Of a stretch of DNA of 64,000 nucleotides, positions 59,305 through 64,000 are shown one piece after another. A program made the position numbers and the translations under genes. The stretch's first letter is position 1; each line of letters begins with the position of its first letter. Origin of the DNA: Methylorubrum populi. Its GTDB lineage: Bacteria > Pseudomonadota > Alphaproteobacteria > Rhizobiales > Beijerinckiaceae. The stretch is from positions 1,943,188-2,007,187 of the forward strand of contig JAQIIU010000002.1 of assembly GCA_036946625.1 (NCBI GenBank). Reading direction: 5' to 3'. The notes below the pieces were generated by a model. The model was not told the DNA's origin. It made no database searches and saw nothing but the letters and a program-made list of their open reading frames with translations.

Positions 59305-59855
59305 TCCGCCCCCAACCGGACAAGGCCGGAAGCGGCGGCACCTGCGACCTCGGAAGCGCCGTCGTCCGCACCGCAATCGCCTGCGGCGCCAGGAGCGGGA
59401 TGCGCCGACGACCGATGATCGGAGATGATTCCGGCCGGCACGAGGCCCCGGTCGCTCGGCATCGTCCCTGCGGCGGGTTCCCCTTTGGCCCAGTGCATGG
59501 CCGTCGACGCCCTCGCATCGACCGCCAGGCCCTGCAGCACGAGTCCACCGTTCCTGTCGGACCCGACGGCGGAAGCCGTGCCCGCAAGCGCCTCCGTCAA
59601 AGCGGTCTCGGCGGTCTCGGCGGTCCCGCAGCCCGAGATCGGACCGGCCATGCGCCCGGCCACGAGATGGGCCTGCGCCACGATCGGGATGCCCGAGGTC
59701 AGGGCGATCTGCGTCAGCTCAGTGGCGAGATCGCCGCGTGGGATGTTGAATCGGTGGGTTTGATCGGCGTGTGCCGTCGCCGCGATCAGGATCAGCGGCA
59801 CGACAGCCGACCAGGCTGAGTGAGCCTGGCTCGCTCGCCCTGACAGGCTCTTCAT
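59301..59855 (-). CDS. secreted protein with a lone STN (secretin/TonB N-terminal) domain
   Basis: 184 residues: signal peptide (to AHA-DQ, residue 31), then the STN fold [58 protein letters not shown]. This is the periplasmic signalling domain normally at the N-terminus of FecA-like receptors; here no plug or barrel follows, only an Ala/Gly-rich tail. Next to fecR/fecI, it should talk to FecR. GGAGAG precedes ATG 59855. Confidence 0.8.
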   Translation of the reverse strand: MKSLSGRASQAHSAWSAVVPLILIAATAHADQTHRFNIPRGDLATELTQIALTSGIPIVAQAHLVAGRMAGPISGCGTAETAETALTEALAGTASAVGSDRNGGLVLQGLAVDARASTAMHWAKGEPAAGTMPSDRGLVPAGIISDHRSSAHPAPGAAGDCGADDGASEVAGAAASGLVRLGAE

Positions 59856-59938
59856 TTTCGTCAGCTCTCCGTTTCCTGCCTGCCCAGGTTGACGATCGAG
59901 CCCGCGAAAGGGTCAGCGCAGCCGGCGAGAAATGATGG

Positions 59939-60937
59939 TCACGCCGCTCCTCTCCCCGCCGGACCGAGCTTGATCCAGAGCCGGGAGACGCGTGTCAGGG
60001 AAAGGTCGAGGGATTCGGCGAGCGCGTCGAGGGCCGCTTCCGGATTGCGCAGCGAGAAGACCCCCGTGGCGCGCAGGTCCGCGATTGCAGGATCCACTTG
60101 GATGATGCCGGAGAAGTAGCGCTGCAACTGGGTCGTGATCGCGAGGAGATCGCTGTCCTTGGCTACCAGCAATCCTTCGAGCCAAGCCGTCGCGGCCTCG
60201 ATATCGACCTTCCGCCGCCGCCTGTGTCCGCCGGCGAACTCCACCATGTCTCCGGAGGCAACCGGCTCATGCCCGCCCGGCACGTGCCTGACGCGGCCCG
60301 AGCCCTCCACACCGGTCACCGCGAGACGCTCGGCGCGGCCCTCGACGAGGAACGTCCCGCCGAAGGTTTCCAGCGCCATCGAACCGGCCCGGATTTCGAA
60401 GGGCGTTGCCCGGGAGGCGGCCCGGACCAGCACCTCGCCGTCCAGGAGTTGTACGGCACGCAATCCGGTCTCGTAGACGATGTTGATCGCGGTCCGCGAT
60501 GCGAGAACGAGTTCGCTTCCATCGGCGAGCGCCACCGTCTCTTGCCCGCCCGTGCGGGTGAAGCGATCCGCCAGGATGTTGCCGAGGGGCACGAACCGGT
60601 CGGCGATGCCCGAGCCGATGGTCCCCACCCCGATCAGGCTGGCCAAACCCGCGATGAAGGTTCGGCGGTTCTGCCGTCCTGCCGCGAGACGCCGGGTCAG
60701 GACATCATGCCCCATCATCCCGTTTCGCGCCGCAATTCCGCATGGCATCAGGCCCTCTTGGAGCCGAATCCAGGCCGTCTCGTTGGCGTGGTCCGTCTTC
60801 AGCCATGTCTCGAAGGCGCGGACCTGAATTTCGGACATCTCGCCCGAATTCATCTCCACCATCCACTGGATCGCGGCTTCGGCGTGCGCATCCTCGAACT
60901 GTTGCGTCGGTGACATGCGAAGATCCGCGCTGCTCAA
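59939..60937 (-). CDS. FecR-family anti-sigma/signal relay protein
   Basis: 332 residues: N-terminal DUF4880 (AAIQWMVEMNSGEMSEIQVR, FETWLKTDHANETAW), a membrane segment (RRTFIAGLASLIGVGTIGSG, about 90-112) and the periplasmic FecR domain (VALADGSELVLASRTAINIV, RATPFEIRAGSMALETFGGT). ATG overlaps the sigma-factor stop, the usual coupling of fecI-fecR. Confidence 0.9.
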   Translation of the reverse strand: MSSADLRMSPTQQFEDAHAEAAIQWMVEMNSGEMSEIQVRAFETWLKTDHANETAWIRLQEGLMPCGIAARNGMMGHDVLTRRLAAGRQNRRTFIAGLASLIGVGTIGSGIADRFVPLGNILADRFTRTGGQETVALADGSELVLASRTAINIVYETGLRAVQLLDGEVLVRAASRATPFEIRAGSMALETFGGTFLVEGRAERLAVTGVEGSGRVRHVPGGHEPVASGDMVEFAGGHRRRRKVDIEAATAWLEGLLVAKDSDLLAITTQLQRYFSGIIQVDPAIADLRATGVFSLRNPEAALDALAESLDLSLTRVSRLWIKLGPAGRGAA

Positions 60938-61452
60938 CCTTGTCGATCGACCGCTGCATAGGCCGCGCGCAGTCCTTGAGCAACATACTTGCGGACCATG
61001 CTGACCGAAACGCCAAGTTCGTCCGCAATATCGGCGTAAGGAGCTCCTCCGATCTGACTTCTCAAAAACGCGGTCCGCGACTTGTGCGACAAGGTCGAGA
61101 GCATCGCTTCCACAGCTTGAAGCGCCTGGATCAGGATCAGCCGTTCCTCGGCCGAGATCTCCAGCGCTTCCGGCAGGGCCATCAACTCCGCTTCATAGGA
61201 GCGCCGAAGATCGTCCCGACGACGCGCATCGTAGATGAGGCGACGCGCGATCGTCGTCATCATAGCGCGCGGCTGACTCACGGCTTCTAGGTTCGGTATC
61301 GTAAGCAGGGCGCAGAAGACATCCGAAGTCAGGTCTTCGGAAGAATGGACAGTCCAACGCTGCTTGCTCAGCCAGCCCGCCAGCCAACTGCTGTGCGTAC
61401 GAAACAGCCTGTCGAGCACCGTACGGTTCCGAGAAAGTATCGACTCGGGCAT
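60934..61452 (-). CDS. FecI-type ECF sigma factor
   Basis: 172 residues from ATG 61452 with AAGGAAG upstream. Region 2 (DLTSDVFCALLTIPNLEAVS, QPRAMMTTIARRLIYDARRR) and region 4 (LSHKSRTAFLRSQIGGAPYA, DIADELGVSVSMVRKYVAQG). First gene of the train; it should transcribe genes including this cluster when released by the FecR protein. Confidence 0.9.
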   Translation of the reverse strand: MPESILSRNRTVLDRLFRTHSSWLAGWLSKQRWTVHSSEDLTSDVFCALLTIPNLEAVSQPRAMMTTIARRLIYDARRRDDLRRSYEAELMALPEALEISAEERLILIQALQAVEAMLSTLSHKSRTAFLRSQIGGAPYADIADELGVSVSMVRKYVAQGLRAAYAAVDRQG

Positions 61453-62053
61453 CCATCTTCCTTTTTTAGCGTGGATTACATCGATCATAAATTTCTTTGC
61501 TGGAAATCCTACCATCAAGAACCAATAAATATGGTTTGGCAATCCTCAATTTGAGGAACGCAAATCCCGGGCCAAATTGGTATGCACAGAGAAATTTGAG
61601 TGTCATGAGCAGCCATTGGCTCGGATCTGCCTCGCATCGGCTTACAGCGGATCGACTGTAGGAGCCTCTGCACAGGCCTAAAAAATTTCTGCGAGCAAGG
61701 ATAGCTTAGAAAGCATTATCTTGTGTTCCAACATGGGATGCCAATCCGTCGGATTGGCATCCCATATTTTTATTAGGCTTTTTCGAAAATATTATCAAGT
61801 ATACGTCCGTTCTTAATAATTCGATATATCCAGATTTTTGAACTATGTTCTGACGGTCCTATGGTCCCTTTTTCTCCATGCGCAAGTGTCGGTATGCAAC
61901 TTCGGCTCTGCCGCAGCCTCATCGCAGTCGAAGTCGCGCGGCGCCGATCAGTTAAGCTTCGATTGGGTAGAGCTGGACACCTCTAAAAACCTCGCGGTTT
62001 GAGGCGTTTCGTGGTGTGATGGACGGTTCGAGCAGCCCGACTTCAGCGCAGAC
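61453..62053. other. AT-rich intergenic region
   Basis: About 600 bases with the sigma-factor promoter side on the left and a plus-oriented terminator near 61734. No protein gene seen. Confidence 0.55.
61734..61776 (+). terminator. orphan intrinsic terminator
   Basis: TGGGATGCCAATCCG, one-base centre, CGGATTGGCATCCCA (15-bp perfect stem), followed by TATTTTTATT. Strong Rho-independent shape on the plus strand, yet no plus-strand gene ends before it, suggesting a small RNA ending here or a lost gene. Confidence 0.65.
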
Positions 62054-62406
62054 ATGACCGGGTATCGGCCGCTGACGCAGCCCGAGACGTTCGGCGCATT
62101 GCCCGGGCGCCGGGTGCTGCTGCTGGGTGACGACCGCGAGCGGCGTGAGGCGCGGGCGGCACTGCCGAAGGCGGCGGCGCGGGTCGGGACGCTGCTGGGC
62201 GAGTGGGAGGAGACCTACGACCGCACCGTGTCGCAGGAGGAGAGGCGGCGGGAACTGGCGCAGGTGGAGATCCCGGGGCTGTCGGAGGCGGCGCAGCAGT
62301 TCCTGATCCCTACCGGGCCGGGTCGCGCGAGGCGGGCCAGGCGCTGATCGCGGGGGCGCTGGCGACGGAGGAGGGCCGGGGCGTGCTGGGGGAATTCAGC
62401 GGGTGA
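62054..62406 (+). pseudogene. small hypothetical gene with probable frameshift
   Basis: Starts MTGYRPLTQPETFGALPGRR, includes a helical EWEETYDRTVSQEERRRELA and LSEAAQQFLI. At about 62310 the natural continuation PYRAGSREAGQALIAGALAT, EEGRGVLGEFSG lies in the +1 frame and ends at 62406 overlapping the next GTG. The frame as read stops at 62347. Could be a sequencing slip or true decay. Family unknown. Confidence 0.45.
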
Positions 62407-62651
62407 GCGAGGCTGCGAAGGAGCGCGAGGGGGTCTCTCGGGGGGGCATCGAGAAGTACGCCTTCCTCGGCATTCCCGGGATGGATCGGGAGCGCGGGCT
62501 TGCGCTGGGAGAGACGGTGATGGCGATCCGGGGGATCGACCGCGAGCAGGGTCGGATCGCCTACGAGCAGAAGCGGGCGCAGTGGCTCGCGTTGGATCAT
62601 GCTCAGCGGCGCGGGTTGGAGCGGGATGATGGGCTGGCCCTGGAGTTGTAG
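62403..62651 (+). CDS. small hypothetical protein
   Basis: 82 residues from a GTG overlapping the previous stop (GTGA): VSEAAKEREGVSRGGIEKYA, FLGIPGMDRERGLALGETVM, ending GLALEL. Charged and helical with no signal or membrane segment. Likely partner of the preceding frame. Function unknown. Confidence 0.5.
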   Translation: MSEAAKEREGVSRGGIEKYAFLGIPGMDRERGLALGETVMAIRGIDREQGRIAYEQKRAQWLALDHAQRRGLERDDGLALEL

Positions 62652-62677
62652 CCGGCGAGGCTCTCAGTTCCCCGGGC

Positions 62678-64000
62678 TCATCGCTCTTTCCACGCTTTGG
62701 CGATCTGATCGGTCAGGGGCTTGGTGAGATAGGACAGCACCGAGCGCTCGCCGATCTGGGTGTAGGACTCCACCGGCATGCCCGGCACCAGCCGCAAGCC
62801 CTTCAGGCGCTCCTGCTGGTCGTCCCGGATGCGGATGCGCGCCGTGTAGTAGCTCTGCCCGGTCTTGGCGTCCTGACTCACGTCGGCCGAGACCCGGGTC
62901 ACCTCGCCGTCGATCTCCGGCGTCGTGCGCGTGTTGAAGGCGGCAAACCGCAACACCGCCTTCTGGCCGATTCGCACGTTGTCGATGTCCTGCGGCTGCA
63001 CCCTCACCTCGACGAGGAGCTGGTCGGAGGCCGGCACGATCAGCATCGCCGGTTCGCTCGGGGTCACGAGGCCGCCCACCGTGTGCACGCTCATCTGGTG
63101 GACGTAGCCGTCCTGCGGCGCGCGCAGCTCGACCCGCTTGAGCTGGTCTTCGGCCGCCACGCGCTTCTCGCGCAGCTCCGACCACTTGCCGCGGATCTCG
63201 GCCAGATCCTTGCCGGTCTCGGTGCGCATCTCGCCGTCGATCTGGAGGATCTGCAGTTCGGTCTCGGCGATCTTGCCGCGCGCCGAGGCGGTGGAGGCGA
63301 CGAGCTGGCCGCGCTCGCCCTCGAGGCGGGCGGCGTCGCGCTCCAGGGCGGTGACGCGCGAGAGCGGCACGAGGTTCTTGGCGTAGAGGTCGCGCACGCC
63401 GGTCAGCTCGTGGCCGATCAGGTTGATCTCGCGGTCCTTGGCCGCCGCCTGCTTGGTCAGCCCGGCGATCTCCTGGCGGAGCTGATCGACGCGCTCGCGC
63501 AGTTGCGCCTTCTGGCCCTCGCGCCCGGCGACGCGGGCCGCGAACAGGCGCGATTCGCCGTCGATCAGCCGGGCCACGGTCGGGTCGTCGTCGATGCGGG
63601 CAACGAGGTCGGGCGGGAAGGTGATGGTCTTGAACCCGTCGCGCTCGGCCTCGTCGCGGGCGCGGCGGGCGGCGAGTTCATCCATGGCCTTGAGCACGAT
63701 GTCGAGGTTGGCCCGGGTCTGGGTCTCGTCGAGGCGGATCAGCACGTCGCCGGCCGCGACCCGCTGGCCCTCGCGGGCGAGAAGCTGGCCGACGACGCCG
63801 CCGGTGGGGTGCTGCACCTTCTTCACGTCGGTCTCGACCACAAGCTGGCCCGGCGCGATCACGGCGGCCGAGATGTCGGTGAAGGTGGCCCAGCCGCCGA
63901 CGCCGAAGACGAGGACCGCCGAGAGGCCGACGGTCAGAGCCAGATGGCGCCGGATCGAGCCGTGGGCGGCGGGCCGCGGCAGCGCCGGGGCGAGGCCGCT
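62678..64000 (-). CDS. HlyD-family type I secretion periplasmic adaptor, 5' end outside window
   Basis: 441 residues visible; the frame is open to the window edge. A membrane anchor (LALTVGLSAVLVFGVGGWAT) is followed by lipoyl half-domain VVETDVKKVQHPTGGVVGQL, a long coiled coil (RLFAARVAGREGQKAQLRER, LVASTASARGKIAETELQIL), the second lipoyl half LRAPQDGYVHQMSVHTVGGL, and the beta-barrel end LVPGMPVESYTQIGERSVLS. Links an inner-membrane ABC exporter to an outer-membrane channel in PrsE/HlyD-type secretion. The ABC gene should be just outside the window. Confidence 0.88.
   Translation of the reverse strand, partial: SGLAPALPRPAAHGSIRRHLALTVGLSAVLVFGVGGWATFTDISAAVIAPGQLVVETDVKKVQHPTGGVVGQLLAREGQRVAAGDVLIRLDETQTRANLDIVLKAMDELAARRARDEAERDGFKTITFPPDLVARIDDDPTVARLIDGESRLFAARVAGREGQKAQLRERVDQLRQEIAGLTKQAAAKDREINLIGHELTGVRDLYAKNLVPLSRVTALERDAARLEGERGQLVASTASARGKIAETELQILQIDGEMRTETGKDLAEIRGKWSELREKRVAAEDQLKRVELRAPQDGYVHQMSVHTVGGLVTPSEPAMLIVPASDQLLVEVRVQPQDIDNVRIGQKAVLRFAAFNTRTTPEIDGEVTRVSADVSQDAKTGQSYYTARIRIRDDQQERLKGLRLVPGMPVESYTQIGERSVLSYLTKPLTDQIAKAWKER

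Overview
The window is high-GC DNA with the gene content and codon habits of a methylotrophic alphaproteobacterium, most likely Methylobacterium/Methylorubrum (inference: methylated-amine oxidation, OFA-type oxalate/formate antiporter, DUF2336 and GluQ-like genes, abundant IS elements). No rRNA, tRNA or CRISPR array was seen.

Layout. (1) 1-0.7 kb: 5' end of a ComM/YifB ATPase gene and a small PepSY-type secreted protein. (2) 0.9-15.2 kb: a methylated-amine island bordered by transposase remnants. On the minus strand lie trimethylamine monooxygenase (tmm), TMAO demethylase (tdm), an APC permease, dmmDABC-like dimethylamine monooxygenase genes and a TorF-type porin; a LuxR-type regulator diverges from tmm. 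Together they should convert TMA to TMAO, then to DMA and formaldehyde, then to monomethylamine. (3) 15.2-20.2 kb: nested and broken insertion sequences (IS5, IS3, IS1182), one of which interrupts a host reading frame, and a stand-alone Lrp/AsnC ligand-binding domain. (4) 20.2-28.6 kb: a complete non-phosphorylative glucarate/galactarate pathway (garD, ketoglutarate semialdehyde dehydrogenase, gudD, MFS transporter, kdgD) with a divergent LysR regulator. (5) 28.6-44.2 kb: ordinary chromosomal-type genes: HpcH/HpaI-like protein, SLT transglycosylase plus DUF2336 pair, ChaC, MltB-type transglycosylase, CobE-CobL, OxlT-like antiporter, gamma-glutamyltransferase, htpG (TTG start), gluQ; dispersed palindromic repeats lie between them.

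(6) 44.6-54.8 kb: an IS graveyard with IS481, IS701, IS5 and IS4 copies whose transposases look whole or nearly so, fragments of IS5, IS256, IS3 and a resolvase, one gene cut by two different IS elements, a MITE-like palindrome, and a secreted GH26 glycosidase gene. (7) 54.8-61.5 kb: a minus-strand train with ECF sigma (FecI type), FecR anti-sigma, a secreted protein with only the STN signalling domain, a cysteine synthase/desulfhydrase-like PLP enzyme, a YitT membrane protein, then ExbB-ExbD-TonB. No outer-membrane receptor is encoded with it; this is the most unusual arrangement in the window. (8) 61.5-64 kb: an AT-rich gap with an orphan intrinsic terminator, two small overlapping frames, and the 3' part of a type I secretion HlyD-family adaptor.

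Coordinates of starts rest on Shine-Dalgarno sequences and overlaps read by eye; family assignments are from recognised motifs and sequence resemblance, with no database search.
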